From assembly GCF_015234515.1 (NCBI RefSeq), contig NZ_JADGMY010000029.1:1-64000 (forward strand): a DNA stretch of 64,000 bases, read 5' to 3'. Within the stretch, counting starts at the first letter, position 1; every line of letters starts with the position of its first letter. Source of the DNA: Cellulomonas sp. (GTDB lineage: Bacteria; Actinomycetota; Actinomycetes; Actinomycetales; Cellulomonadaceae). Positions 52,451 through 61,501 of the stretch are shown here, piece by piece. Both the position numbers and the translations under genes were made by a program. The notes beneath the pieces were generated by a model, which was not told the DNA's origin, did no database searches, and was given only the letters and a program-made list of their open reading frames with translations.

Positions 52451-53116
52451 TCAGGCCGTGCGGGGGCCGACGTGCGTGTGCGCGGCGAGCTCGTGCAGGG
52501 CGTCGAGCAGGACACGGTTGAACGCGGCCGGCGCGTGCGAGTTCACGTCGTGCCCCGCACGCGGCACGACGGTGAGACGCGCACCCGGCAGCGCACGCAG
52601 GTAGCGCCGCTCGTCCAGACGCAGCGGGTCCCGCCGGCCGTTGACCACCCAGACCGGCAGCAGCAGCCGACTCAGGTCCCGCAGCGGGGAGTAGCCCGCG
52701 AGCGCGCTCAGCATGTCGGTGACGACGTGCCACGTCCCCTGCCCGCGTCCCAGCCACCGCGTCACCCGCGTCGACGCGCGCCGGTACAGGTGCAGCGGCT
52801 TGCCCTTGATCTCGGTCGAGCAGCCCGCCAGCACGACGCCCGCGAGGCGGTCCTCGTGCCGGCTGGCGTAGGCCAGCGACACGTACCCGCCGAGCGAGAG
52901 GCCCACGAGCAGCGGCGGCGCGGGGCACGCCTGGACGGCCTCGTCGATGGCTGCGAGTGCGCCGTCGAGCGTGAAGCGCTCGTCGCTGCGGGTGCCGTGC
53001 CCGGGCAGGTCGATCGCGAACGTCGGGTGGCCACCGTGACGCAGCGCGGCCACCTGCGCGTGCCAGATCTCGGACGAGGTCCGGGTGCCGTGCACGAGCA
53101 CGATGGGCCTGGTGAT
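52451..53116 (-). CDS. Alpha/beta hydrolase with probable ATC start
   Basis: A 221-residue alpha/beta hydrolase: LVHGTRTSSEIW (oxyanion region), GLSLGGYVSLAYA (nucleophile elbow), WVVNGRRDPL (acid) and RAGHDVNSHAP (His). The first strand reads TRPIVLVHG and begins upstream of GTG 53101. A perfect AGGAGG (minus strand, 53128-53123) stands 6 nt before ATC 53116 in frame, and no ATG, GTG or TTG lies between. I therefore place the start at ATC 53116. GTG 53101 would leave the first beta strand truncated. Substrate unknown. Confidence 0.85.
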   Translation of the reverse strand: MTRPIVLVHGTRTSSEIWHAQVAALRHGGHPTFAIDLPGHGTRSDERFTLDGALAAIDEAVQACPAPPLLVGLSLGGYVSLAYASRHEDRLAGVVLAGCSTEIKGKPLHLYRRASTRVTRWLGRGQGTWHVVTDMLSALAGYSPLRDLSRLLLPVWVVNGRRDPLRLDERRYLRALPGARLTVVPRAGHDVNSHAPAAFNRVLLDALHELAAHTHVGPRTA

Positions 53117-53284
53117 GGTCGGCCTCCTCTGCGGTGTCGCGTGCCCGGTGATGTCGGCAGCGTGCGCGCCGTCCTCGAGCGCGGCGAGAGGTTAACTCGC
53201 GCACCTGGGAACAGGCGTGGAGGAGGCGGACCCTCACCAAGCCCTCACAAACCCTGTGCCCGCGCGGCCGTGCCCCGGCGCCGC

Positions 53285-54094
53285 TCAGGGCGGGGCGGCG
53301 GCGTGCAGCAGGCGTCGGGTCTGCTCGACGTAGCCGCCACCGAACAGCAGGGCGTGCACCGCGACCGGGTACAGCTGGTGCAGCCCGACCCGGTGCCGCC
53401 AGCCGCGCCGCAGCGGGTGCACCTCCTGGTAGGCGCCGAGCACGTCGTCCAGGTGCGGCAGCCCGAACAGCGCGAGCATCGCCAGGTCCGTCTCACGGTG
53501 CCCGCCGTGCGCCGCGGGGTCGATGAGCGTCGCCCCCTGGGCGGTCCACACCACGTTGCCCTGCCACAGGTCACCGTGCAGCCGCGACGGGGCGTCGCCG
53601 TCGTCCCACCGTCCGTCGTGCAGCAGCGCGACGAGCCGGTCGAACGCCGCGTCGTCGTCGCGGGTCGTCAGCCCTGCGTCGCGCAGGGCGGCGGCGACGG
53701 GGGAGACGCGGCAGTCGGCGAGGAACGGACCCCAGGTGGCGTACCGGCCCGCGCGCATCGGCAGCGGCGCGTCGAGCGGGCCGAACCAGCCGTCGCCCGG
53801 CCACCCGTCGGGCGGGACGCCGAACGCGTCGGCGCCCGCGTCGTGCGTGCGCGCCAGCGCGACGCCGAACGCGCGCGCCGCCTCCCGGTCGGGCGGCACC
53901 TGCCGCAGCCGCACCAGATCGAGGTGGTCGTGCGCGACGTCGATCACGTCGACCACGCGAGCCCCGCCCGCGGCGGCGAGCCACCGCAGCCCGGCGGCCT
54001 CGCACGCGAAGAACCCCGGCGGCGCGCCGGGACGCGACTTGCGGTGCACCGGCGTCCCGCCCGTCGGACCCGGCCCCGGACGGCTCGCAGGCAT
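53285..54094 (-). CDS. Fructosamine kinase family protein
   Basis: A 269-residue kinase-like protein of the fructosamine/ketosamine-3-kinase family. The catalytic loop is RLHGDLWQGNVVW and the metal loop LIDPAAHGGHRETDLAM. The family phosphorylates the sugar moiety of glycated proteins or amino acids, destabilising the adduct, as a protein repair step. The N-terminal Gly-rich loop region (about 18-30) is short, as in bacterial members. ATG 54094 is 6 nt after a TAGCGT -10. Confidence 0.88.
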   Translation of the reverse strand: MPASRPGPGPTGGTPVHRKSRPGAPPGFFACEAAGLRWLAAAGGARVVDVIDVAHDHLDLVRLRQVPPDREAARAFGVALARTHDAGADAFGVPPDGWPGDGWFGPLDAPLPMRAGRYATWGPFLADCRVSPVAAALRDAGLTTRDDDAAFDRLVALLHDGRWDDGDAPSRLHGDLWQGNVVWTAQGATLIDPAAHGGHRETDLAMLALFGLPHLDDVLGAYQEVHPLRRGWRHRVGLHQLYPVAVHALLFGGGYVEQTRRLLHAAAPP

Positions 54095-54100
54095 GGCCGC

Positions 54101-54106
54101 ACGCTA
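54101..54106 (-). promoter_or_regulatory. -10 element for leaderless fructosamine kinase gene
   Basis: TAGCGT on the minus strand ends 6 nt before ATG 54094. Confidence 0.5.
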
Positions 54107-54127
54107 CCGAAGAGCCGCCCCGCGTCA

Positions 54128-54133
54128 TACGGT
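54128..54133 (+). promoter_or_regulatory. -10 element for alanine dehydrogenase gene
   Basis: TACGGT on the plus strand, 64 bases before ATG 54198. It implies a leader of roughly 57 nt with an AGGAG site at 54186-54190. Confidence 0.4.
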
Positions 54134-54197
54134 CGAAGCACACGTACGCCGCACCGGGGGCCCACCACCGCCCTCGCCTTCCGACAGGAGCACCACC

Positions 54198-55316
54198 ATG
54201 CAGGTCGGCATCCCGCGCGAGACCAAGAGCGGTGAGCACCGCGTCGCCCTGACCCCGGCGGGCGCGCAGCACCTGGTCGCGGCGGGCCACGAGGTCCTCG
54301 TCGAGGCGGGCGCCGGCGCCGGGTCGGCGATCGACGACGCCGACTACGCGGCCGCCGGAGCACGCATCGTCCCCAGCGCGGCCGACGCCTGGTCGGCGTC
54401 CCTCGTGTGCAAGGTCAAGGAACCCGAGCCGACCGAGCACGGGTACCTGCGCGACGACCTCACGCTGTTCACGTACCTGCACCTCGCCGCCGATCCCGCC
54501 GCGACCGACGCCCTGCTCGCCTCCGGGACCACCGCCATCGCCTACGAGACCGTGCAGCTCCCCGACGGGTCGCTGCCGCTGCTGGCGCCCATGAGCGAGG
54601 TCGCCGGCCGGCTGGCCACCCAGGTCGGCGCCTACCACCTCATGCGGGGCCCCGGCGGTCGCGGGGTGCTGCTCGGCGGCGTCCCCGGTGTCGACGGGGC
54701 CAAGGTCGTCGTGCTCGGCGCCGGGGTCGTCGGCAGGCACGCCGCCCAGATCGCCGTCGGCATGCGCGCCGACGTCACGGTGCTCGACCTGTCGCTGCCA
54801 CGCCTGCGCGAGATCGACGACCTGTTCGGCGGACGCGTGCGCGCCCTCGCGTCGTCGACGTGGACGATCGAGCACGAGCTGCTCGACGCCGACCTCGTGA
54901 TCGGGGCGGTCCTGCTGCCCGGTGCGCGAGCGCCACGCCTCGTGGGCGACGAGCTGGTCTCCCGCATGCGGCACGGGTCCGTCCTGGTCGACGTCGCCGT
55001 CGACCAGGGGGGCTGCTTCGAGGGCACCCGCCCCACCACGCACGACGACCCGACCTTCCGCGTGCACGGCTCGCTCTTCTACTGCGTCGCCAACATGCCC
55101 GGCGCCGTACCGGTGACCTCGACCCAGGCGCTGACCAGTGCCACGCTGCCGTACCTCGCCGAGCTCGCGGACCGCGGCTGGCGTGCGGCGGCGTCGGACG
55201 ACCCTGCGCTCGCGGGCGGTCTGACGACGCACGGCGGCCGGCTGCTCAACGAAGCCGTCGCACAGGCGCACGGGCGGGCGTGGACCCCGGTGGCCGACGC
55301 GCTCGCGCACGGCTGA
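54198..55316 (+). CDS. ald: Alanine dehydrogenase
   Basis: A 372-residue NAD-dependent L-alanine dehydrogenase, interconverting alanine with pyruvate and ammonia. The substrate residues R15 (GEHRVALTP), K74 (CKVKEP) and H95 (YLHLA) are present, as is the catalytic Asp in DVAVDQGG. The Rossmann loop VVLGAGVVGRHAA binds NAD. Length and all motifs match the family. The start has AGGAG 7 nt upstream. It is divergent from the fructosamine kinase gene. Confidence 0.95.
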   Translation: MQVGIPRETKSGEHRVALTPAGAQHLVAAGHEVLVEAGAGAGSAIDDADYAAAGARIVPSAADAWSASLVCKVKEPEPTEHGYLRDDLTLFTYLHLAADPAATDALLASGTTAIAYETVQLPDGSLPLLAPMSEVAGRLATQVGAYHLMRGPGGRGVLLGGVPGVDGAKVVVLGAGVVGRHAAQIAVGMRADVTVLDLSLPRLREIDDLFGGRVRALASSTWTIEHELLDADLVIGAVLLPGARAPRLVGDELVSRMRHGSVLVDVAVDQGGCFEGTRPTTHDDPTFRVHGSLFYCVANMPGAVPVTSTQALTSATLPYLAELADRGWRAAASDDPALAGGLTTHGGRLLNEAVAQAHGRAWTPVADALAHG

Positions 55317-55372
55317 CGGATCCCCCCCGTGCCCGGGGCACCTGGTCCATGACGAGAGACGGAGGTTCCCCG

Positions 55373-56305
55373 GTGCGCCGTGCCGATGTGACGGTCCCCG
55401 CGCAGGTGGCCCGCTGGCTGGACGCGCGGCACGGTCCGTGGCACGTCGTCGCCGCCGCGTCCTGGCCCAGGGCCGGCTCGCAGGTCTGGCGGCTGCAGGT
55501 GCGCGGCTCGGGCGCCTACCTGAAGGTCAGCCCGAACGAGGAGTCGTTCCACCGCGAGCGCTCGGCGCTCACCGAGATGCTCCCGCGCACGTCCGTCCCC
55601 ACCCAGACCCTGCTCGATGCCGACAGCGCGCTGCGCGTGCTCCTGACCGCTGCGCTCGACGGCGACGTCGTGCGGACGCTCGACCCGCCGCCGCCGGCGC
55701 ACACCGAGCAGACGATCCACGCGCAGGCGGGTGCGGCCCTGCGGGCCGTCCACGGGCTCGTCCGGTGCGACGACCAGGACGCGGCCGAGCGGGTGCGCGC
55801 CGAGCGGGCGTCGTTCCTGGTGTCCCGGGCGCAGGACGACCTGGCGGTGTGCCGGGCACTCCTGTCTCCCGACGAGGTCGGTGCGGTCGCGCTCGCGGAA
55901 CGCTCGTTCCTCGACGCGTCGCGCGACGGCGAGCTCGGCTACGTCCACGGCGACTTCCAGCCGCGCAACTGGCTCTGGGACGCGGCGGCCGGGCGCACGG
56001 CGCTCATCGACTTCGAGGAGGCGACGGCCGGGTTCGTCGTCGAGGACCTCGGATGGCTGTTCGCGACGACCTGGCCGAGTCGCCGTGACCTGGCCGGGGC
56101 CTTCCTGGGCGGGTACGGCCGGCCGCTGACGGCGTCCGAGCAGGTCTGCCTCGCCGCGGGCACGGTCCTGGGCAGCCTGGGGCACGTCGCGGACGGCGAG
56201 CGGCTCGGCGTCGCGAAGAAGGTGGCCGACGGTCTCGGTGGTCTGCGGGCGGGCTCGGCGGCACTCGCCCGGATGCTCGCCGCGGCCGCGAGCGACGTGA
56301 CCTGA
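55373..56305 (+). CDS. APH/choline kinase-like phosphotransferase
   Basis: A 310-residue protein of the aminoglycoside phosphotransferase fold. The catalytic loop is YVHGDFQPRNWLW and the metal-binding Asp lies in LIDFEEATAGFVVEDLGWL. The N-lobe Lys is in GAYLKVS. Such proteins phosphorylate varied small hydroxyl compounds, and nothing links this one to drug resistance. GTG 55373 has GGAGG at 55361-55365 and is preferred to ATG 55349, which lacks a ribosome-binding site. Confidence 0.82.
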   Translation: MRRADVTVPAQVARWLDARHGPWHVVAAASWPRAGSQVWRLQVRGSGAYLKVSPNEESFHRERSALTEMLPRTSVPTQTLLDADSALRVLLTAALDGDVVRTLDPPPPAHTEQTIHAQAGAALRAVHGLVRCDDQDAAERVRAERASFLVSRAQDDLAVCRALLSPDEVGAVALAERSFLDASRDGELGYVHGDFQPRNWLWDAAAGRTALIDFEEATAGFVVEDLGWLFATTWPSRRDLAGAFLGGYGRPLTASEQVCLAAGTVLGSLGHVADGERLGVAKKVADGLGGLRAGSAALARMLAAAASDVT

Positions 56306-56359
56306 CGGCCAGGGGTGTGCCACGGCGGGCCGACGCGCGGGCCGGGTCCTCCGGGATGT

Positions 56360-56365
56360 GACGAT
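56360..56365 (+). promoter_or_regulatory. Possible -10 (GACGAT) for M3 peptidase gene
   Basis: GACGAT ends 7 nt before ATG 56373. It supports that start over GTG 56358 and ATG 56364. Confidence 0.3.
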
Positions 56366-56372
56366 GGGACCC

Positions 56373-58460
56373 ATGACCTCCGACGTGCTCCCGCTCGACG
56401 CCGCCAACCCCTTCGCCCGTGCGTCCGACCTGCCCTACGGGCTGCCGGACTTCCGCGAGCTGCGTGAGGAGCACTACCTGCCCGCGCTGCTCGCCGGCAT
56501 GGCCGAGGAGCGCGCCGAGGTCGAGGCGATCGCGACCGACCCGAGCGAGCCGACCGTGGCGAACACGCTCGAGGCGCTCGAGCGTTCCGGTCGGCTCCTG
56601 CACCGCGTCGCGTCCGCGTTCTACGTCCAGGCGGGCGCCGAGTCGACGCCCGGCCTGCAGGCCGTCGAGGAGGAGGTCGCACCCCTGCTCGCGGCGCACT
56701 CCGACGCCATCTGGCTCGACGCGCGGCTGCACGCACGGGTCGAGGCGCTCGCCGCCCGCATCGAGGCGGACGGCGTGCAGCTCGCACCCGACACGGCCTG
56801 GCTGCTGCACCGCACCCGCACGCGGTTCACGCGTTCCGGCGTCGGCCTGGACGAGGCGGACCAGCAGCGGCTGCGGGCGATCAACGCGGAGATCACGTCG
56901 CTCGACGCGGCCTTCGGGCGCCTGCTGCTCGCGGGGGCCAACGCCGCGGCGGTCCTCGTGACCGACGAGGCGGAGCTGGACGGCCTGCCGGACGACGCCC
57001 GCGACGCCGCGGCGCAGGCCGCGGCCGCACGCGGCGACGAGGGTGCGTGGCTGATCGAGCTGCAGCTGCCCACGCAGCAGTCGGTCCTGTCGCTGCTGCG
57101 CGACCGCGGGCTGCGCGAGCGCGTCATGACCGCGTCGCTCGGCCGCGGCGCGACCGGCGACGAGAACGACACGCGCAGCACCCTGCTGGGGCTCGTGCGC
57201 CTGCGTGCGGAGCGTGCCCGCCTGCTCGGCTTCGAGCACCACGCGGCCTACGTGGCCGCGGACGCGACGGCCGGCTCCGCGCAGGCCGTCGAGGAGATGC
57301 TCGTGCGCCTGGCGCCCGCGGCCGTGGCCAACGCCCGCGCCGAGGCCGCCGACCTCGAGCGGGCCCTGCAGGCCGACCACCCGGGTGCCTCGCTCGAGCC
57401 GTGGGACTGGGCCTATTACGCGGGACGCGTCCGGCAGGAGCGCCGTGCGCTCGACGAGGCGGAGCTGCGCCCCTACCTCGAGCTCGAGCGCGTCCTCGCG
57501 GACGGGGTGTTCCGCGCCGCGAACGCGCTGTACGGGCTGACGTTCGCGGAGCGCCACGACCTCGTCGGGTACCACCCCGACGTGCGCGTGTTCGAGGTGT
57601 TCGACGCCGACGGCACGGGCCTCGGCCTCTTCCTGGGGGACTGGTGGACGCGGCCCGCCAAGCGCGGCGGGGCCTGGATGAACTCGCTCGTCGACCAGTC
57701 GACCCTGCTGGGGGAGGCGCCGGTCGTCGTCAACAACCTCAACGTCCCCAAGCCGCCGCCCGGGCAGCCGACGCTGCTCACCTGGGACGAGGTCATCACG
57801 ATGTTCCACGAGTTCGGGCACGCGCTGCACGGCCTGCTGTCGGCCGTGCGGTACCCGTCGCAGTCGGGCACCAGCGTGCCGCGGGACTTCGTGGAGTACC
57901 CGTCGCAGGTCAACGAGATGTGGGCGTGGGACACCGAGGTCCTGCAGTCGTTCGCCGTGCACCACGAGACCGGTGAGCCGATGCCGCAGGAGTGGGTGCG
58001 GACCATGCTCGCCGGGCGTCAGGACGGTGAGGGGTTCGCCACGACCGAGTACCTCGCGGCGGCGCTGCTCGACCAGGCCTGGTACCGGCTGGCGCCCGAG
58101 GCCGTGCCGACGGCCCCCGAGGAGGTCGAGGAGTTCGAGGCCCGGGCGCTGCGCGACGCGGGCGTCGACCTGCGCACGGTGCCGCCGCGGTACCGCACGA
58201 CGTACTTCAACCACATCTTCGGGTCCGGCTACTCCGCGGGGTACTACGCGTACATCTGGTCCGAGGTGCTCGACGCCGACACGGTCGAGTGGTTCGCCGA
58301 GAACGGTGGGCTGCGGCGCGGGAACGGTGACGCGTTCCGGACGCGGCTGCTGGGCCGTGGCGGGTCGATCGACCCGCTGCAGGCGTTCCGCGACCTGCGG
58401 GGGCGCGACCCGCACATCGAGCCGCTGCTGGCGCGGCGCGGACTGGCGGCGGCGCAGTGA
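56373..58460 (+). CDS. M3 family metallopeptidase (peptidyl-dipeptidase Dcp-like)
   Basis: A 695-residue M3 peptidase. The zinc motif HEFGH is at 479-483 (MFHEFGHALHGLL), and the third ligand lies in the PSQVNEMWAWD region downstream. The C-terminal RYRTTYFNHIFGSGYSAGYYAYIW matches the substrate-binding loop of Dcp/oligopeptidase A. It cleaves short peptides in the cytoplasm. Its stop overlaps the start of an M20 peptidase gene (GTGA), so the two act in the same peptide turnover operon. Confidence 0.93.
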   Translation: MTSDVLPLDAANPFARASDLPYGLPDFRELREEHYLPALLAGMAEERAEVEAIATDPSEPTVANTLEALERSGRLLHRVASAFYVQAGAESTPGLQAVEEEVAPLLAAHSDAIWLDARLHARVEALAARIEADGVQLAPDTAWLLHRTRTRFTRSGVGLDEADQQRLRAINAEITSLDAAFGRLLLAGANAAAVLVTDEAELDGLPDDARDAAAQAAAARGDEGAWLIELQLPTQQSVLSLLRDRGLRERVMTASLGRGATGDENDTRSTLLGLVRLRAERARLLGFEHHAAYVAADATAGSAQAVEEMLVRLAPAAVANARAEAADLERALQADHPGASLEPWDWAYYAGRVRQERRALDEAELRPYLELERVLADGVFRAANALYGLTFAERHDLVGYHPDVRVFEVFDADGTGLGLFLGDWWTRPAKRGGAWMNSLVDQSTLLGEAPVVVNNLNVPKPPPGQPTLLTWDEVITMFHEFGHALHGLLSAVRYPSQSGTSVPRDFVEYPSQVNEMWAWDTEVLQSFAVHHETGEPMPQEWVRTMLAGRQDGEGFATTEYLAAALLDQAWYRLAPEAVPTAPEEVEEFEARALRDAGVDLRTVPPRYRTTYFNHIFGSGYSAGYYAYIWSEVLDADTVEWFAENGGLRRGNGDAFRTRLLGRGGSIDPLQAFRDLRGRDPHIEPLLARRGLAAAQ

Positions 58461-59785
58461 CCGCGGCCGGCACGCGGCCCCCGACCGCGCAGGACGAGGT
58501 CGTCGACCTCTGCCGCGACCTGATCCGCATCGACACCACCAACCCCGGCGACGGCACGGGGCCGGGGGAGCGGGAGGCCGCCGAGTACGTCGTCGGCCTG
58601 CTGCAGGACGTCGGGCTGGAGCCCGAGCTGTTCGAGAGCGCACCGGGCCGCGCCAACGTCGTCGTCCGCCTCGAGGGTGCCGACCCCTCGCGTCCCGCGC
58701 TCGTCGTGCACGGGCACCTCGACGTCGTCCCCGCGCACGCGCCGGACTGGTCGGTCGACCCCTTCGCAGCCGAGGTGCGCGACGGGCTCGTGTGGGGTCG
58801 CGGCGCCGTCGACATGAAGGACATGGACGCGATGGTGCTCGCGGTCGTGCGGCAGATGGTCCGGGAGGGCCGCCGCCCGGCGCGGGACGTCGTCCTCGCG
58901 ATGTTCGCCGACGAGGAGGCGGGCGGCCGGTTCGGGGCCCACTGGGCCGTGGAGCACCGACCCGAGCTCTTCGCCGGGGCGACCGAAGCGATCAGCGAGG
59001 TCGGCGGGTTCTCGGTCGACGTCGCCGGGCAGCGCGTCTACCTCCTGCAGACCGCGGAGAAGGGGCTCGCGTGGCTCCGGCTCGTCGCCGAGGGGCGGGC
59101 CGGGCACGGCAGCCAGGTCAACACGGACAACGCCGTGACCCACCTGGCCGCGGCCGTCGCCCGCATCGGTGAGCACGCGTGGCCGCTGCAGCTCACCCCG
59201 ACGGTCCGCGCGCTGCTCACGGGCGTGGCCGACCTCACCGGCCTGCCGTTCGACCCCGAGGACCCCGACGCGGTGGACGCGCTGGTCGATGCGCTGGGGC
59301 CGGCGTCACGGTTCGTCGGCGCCACGCTGCGGCACTCGACGAACCCGACCCGCCTCGCGGCGGGTTACAAGGAGAACGTCATCCCCGGCTCCGCCACCGC
59401 CGCGGTCGACGGGCGCTTCCTGCCCGGCCTGTCCGCCGAGTTCGACGCGACGGTCGCACGCCTCGCGGGTCCGCACGTGCGCGTCGAGGACCTCGTGCGG
59501 GACACCGGCCTGGAGGCGCCGTCCGAGGGCGCGCTCGTCGACGCGATGGTGGCGGCCGTCGTGGCGGAGGACCCCGGGGCGCACGTCCTGCCCTACATGC
59601 TCTCCGGCGGGACGGACAACAAGTCGCTGTCGCTGCTCGGCATCACGGGGTACGGGTTCGCGCCGTTGCGCCTGCCGTCGGACCTGGACTTTGCCGGCAT
59701 GTTCCACGGCGTGGACGAGCGTGTCCCGGTCGACGCGCTGCGCTTCGGCACACGGGTCCTCGACCGCCTGCTCGCGACCTGCTGA
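58457..59785 (+). CDS. M20 family metallopeptidase
   Basis: A 442-residue co-catalytic zinc peptidase/deacylase. Metal ligands and base are visible: HGHLDVVP (His, Asp), GRGAVDMKD (bridging Asp), DEEAGG (catalytic Glu) and GMFHGVDERVP (C-terminal His). The dimerisation lid carries GRAGHGSQ. The close relatives are the M20/M25/M40 dipeptidase-like enzymes of actinobacteria. GTG 58457 overlaps the M3 peptidase stop by 4 bases, so products of the first enzyme may be substrates of this one. Confidence 0.92.
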   Translation: MTAAGTRPPTAQDEVVDLCRDLIRIDTTNPGDGTGPGEREAAEYVVGLLQDVGLEPELFESAPGRANVVVRLEGADPSRPALVVHGHLDVVPAHAPDWSVDPFAAEVRDGLVWGRGAVDMKDMDAMVLAVVRQMVREGRRPARDVVLAMFADEEAGGRFGAHWAVEHRPELFAGATEAISEVGGFSVDVAGQRVYLLQTAEKGLAWLRLVAEGRAGHGSQVNTDNAVTHLAAAVARIGEHAWPLQLTPTVRALLTGVADLTGLPFDPEDPDAVDALVDALGPASRFVGATLRHSTNPTRLAAGYKENVIPGSATAAVDGRFLPGLSAEFDATVARLAGPHVRVEDLVRDTGLEAPSEGALVDAMVAAVVAEDPGAHVLPYMLSGGTDNKSLSLLGITGYGFAPLRLPSDLDFAGMFHGVDERVPVDALRFGTRVLDRLLATC

Positions 59786-59837
59786 CCAGCGCGAGGGTCG
59801 CCCGCACGACGAGGTGGCCGGGAGGCGGGGGTGGGCG

Positions 59838-60086
59838 TCAGACGGAGGTGTCCGCGAGCGTGGAGCGGACCCGGATGATCTTGCGTCGGAGCCACACCCG
59901 CCTCTCGCCGCCGGCGTAGAGGCGCAGCCGGGCGAGCTCCCAGCGGCCGTACTCGGCCTCGTCGGTGAGCATGCGCCGCGCGTCCCCGCCGGACGTCGTC
60001 GCGGGGATCCGCAGCACGCGGTACTCCCACTGGCCGCCGTGCGCGTCCCACTCGCTGCGCCGCTCGCGTGCCGGACTGTCCGTCAT
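59838..60086 (-). CDS. DUF5703 family small protein
   Basis: An 82-residue protein with GGQWEYRVLRIP, YGRWELARLRLYAGGERRVWLRRKIIR, the pattern of DUF5703 in actinobacteria; function unknown. It is basic and soluble. GAGGTGGG precedes ATG 60086. It is convergent with the M20 peptidase gene, 52 bases apart. Confidence 0.82.
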   Translation of the reverse strand: MTDSPARERRSEWDAHGGQWEYRVLRIPATTSGGDARRMLTDEAEYGRWELARLRLYAGGERRVWLRRKIIRVRSTLADTSV

Positions 60087-60175
60087 CGCCCACCTCGTCC
60101 CGTCGGTCGGGTCCTGACGTCGCGTCAGGAGCGCCTGTCGGCGCCGCTGCGGTGCCATTGTGCCCCGGGCGGCGC

Positions 60176-60181
60176 TACGGT
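60176..60181 (+). promoter_or_regulatory. -10 element for leaderless acidic-tail gene
   Basis: TACGGT ends 7 nt before ATG 60189. Confidence 0.5.
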
Positions 60182-60188
60182 TCATCGC

Positions 60189-60488
60189 ATGACCGTGGAC
60201 CCGCGCGCTGCCCTCGACCGACTGGTCGCCGCCCTCGAGGCGCACTACGCCGCAGTCGTGGGTAAGAACGGTGAGGACGACCCCGCCGTGGACGACGCGT
60301 ACGACGTCCTGGCCGACGCGTTCGAGGTGTACGACGACGCACTGGGCACTGTCCACGGCGAGGCGACCCCGTTCTACCTCGGTGAGGACGAGGACGACGA
60401 CGAGCACGACGACGAGGACGACGACGACGAGGACGACGACGACGACGAGGACGACGACGACGACATCGAGGTCGTCGACCGCGTCTGA
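60189..60488 (+). CDS. Small protein with conserved helical head and polyacidic tail
   Basis: A 99-residue protein. The first 65 residues (LDRLVAALEAHYAAVVGKNGEDDP, AYDVLADAFEVYDDAL) form a helical head seen in many Micrococcales; some annotations call such proteins primosomal, without evidence that I can see. The last 34 residues are almost only Asp and Glu, encoded by a GAC/GAG trinucleotide run at about 60383-60472. The tail could be slippage-prone in length. Function is not known. Confidence 0.75.
   Translation: MTVDPRAALDRLVAALEAHYAAVVGKNGEDDPAVDDAYDVLADAFEVYDDALGTVHGEATPFYLGEDEDDDEHDDEDDDDEDDDDDEDDDDDIEVVDRV
60383..60472 (+). repeat. GAC/GAG trinucleotide run coding a polyacidic tail
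   Basis: Nearly continuous GAC and GAG codons with one CAC interruption near the start. A low-complexity tract likely to vary between strains. Confidence 0.85.
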
Positions 60489-60536
60489 GGTCGCGTCCCT
60501 GCCCCCGGCCAGTCCGGGTCGAGGCCGACGAGCGCC

Positions 60537-61493
60537 CTAGCGCTCCGGGTAGCCCGCGCTCGGTGCCGTGAGCTCGTCGAGCACCACGACGATCTCGGGC
60601 GGCAGGCGCAGGTCGTGCACGGTCAGCGCACCGCGCAGCTGCGCAGCCGTGCGGGCCCCGACGATCGCGCCGGCCACCCCCGGCCGGGACGTCACCCACG
60701 CGAGGGCGACCTCCAGCGGCGTGCGATCCAGCCCTGACGCCGCCATGACGACCGCGTCCACGACCCCGGCCGCGTCGGCCGTGAGGTACGGCTGCACGAA
60801 CCCCGCGAGGTGCGCGGAGGCCGCGCGTGAGTCCGACGGGATCGTGCGGCGGTACTTGCCCGTCAGCACGCCGCGTCCCAGCGGCGACCACGCGAGCAGC
60901 CCGGCACCCAGCGCGGCGCACGCCGGCAGCACCTCGCGTTCGACCCCGCGCTGCAGGAGCGAGTACTCCGCCTCGACGGCCGCCAGACCGGGGTCGGGCT
61001 CGAGGAGCGTGGCGGCGCGAGCGACCTGCCACCCGGCGTGGTTCGACAGGCCCACGTAGCGGGCCTTGCCGACCTGCACGGCGTGGCGCAGCGCCGAGAC
61101 GGTCTCCTCCAGCGGCGTGCGCGGGTCGGGCGTCGCGAGCCACAGGTCGACGCGGTCGGTGCGCAGGCGGCGCAGCGACGCGTCGAGGCTGTCGAGCAGG
61201 GCGCCGCGCGAGGCATCGACCATCCCGCCCTCCGCCGTGCGGCGCACGCCCGCCTTGGTGCAGATGACGACGTCCTCGCGGTCGACGACCTCACCGAGCA
61301 GGGTGCCCAGGAGCGACTCCGCGCCGCCGTCGGCGTACGCGGCCGAGGTGTCGACGAGCGTGCCGCCCGCCTCGACGAAGTCGCGCAGCTGCTCGGCGGC
61401 CTCGTGGTCGTCGGTGTCGCGGCTCCACGTCAACGTGCCCAGACCCAGCGACGAGACGCGCAGGCCGGTGCGGCCCAGACGGCGGTGCTCCAT
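60537..61493 (-). CDS. Aldo/keto reductase family protein lacking the catalytic His
   Basis: A 318-residue TIM-barrel oxidoreductase-like protein. Of the family tetrad, D48, Y53 (DTSAAYADGG) and K80 (CTKAG) are present, but the His position is T121 (LWLATPDP). The NADPH-binding C-terminal stretch (VAGAIVGARTAAQLR) is kept. Loss of His changes the pH behaviour of carbonyl reduction and can favour other chemistry. A TAGGGT box (61502-61507) 8 nt upstream of ATG 61493 indicates a leaderless start. Confidence 0.88.
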   Translation of the reverse strand: MEHRRLGRTGLRVSSLGLGTLTWSRDTDDHEAAEQLRDFVEAGGTLVDTSAAYADGGAESLLGTLLGEVVDREDVVICTKAGVRRTAEGGMVDASRGALLDSLDASLRRLRTDRVDLWLATPDPRTPLEETVSALRHAVQVGKARYVGLSNHAGWQVARAATLLEPDPGLAAVEAEYSLLQRGVEREVLPACAALGAGLLAWSPLGRGVLTGKYRRTIPSDSRAASAHLAGFVQPYLTADAAGVVDAVVMAASGLDRTPLEVALAWVTSRPGVAGAIVGARTAAQLRGALTVHDLRLPPEIVVVLDELTAPSAGYPER

Positions 61494-61501
61494 GAGGCGT
61501 C

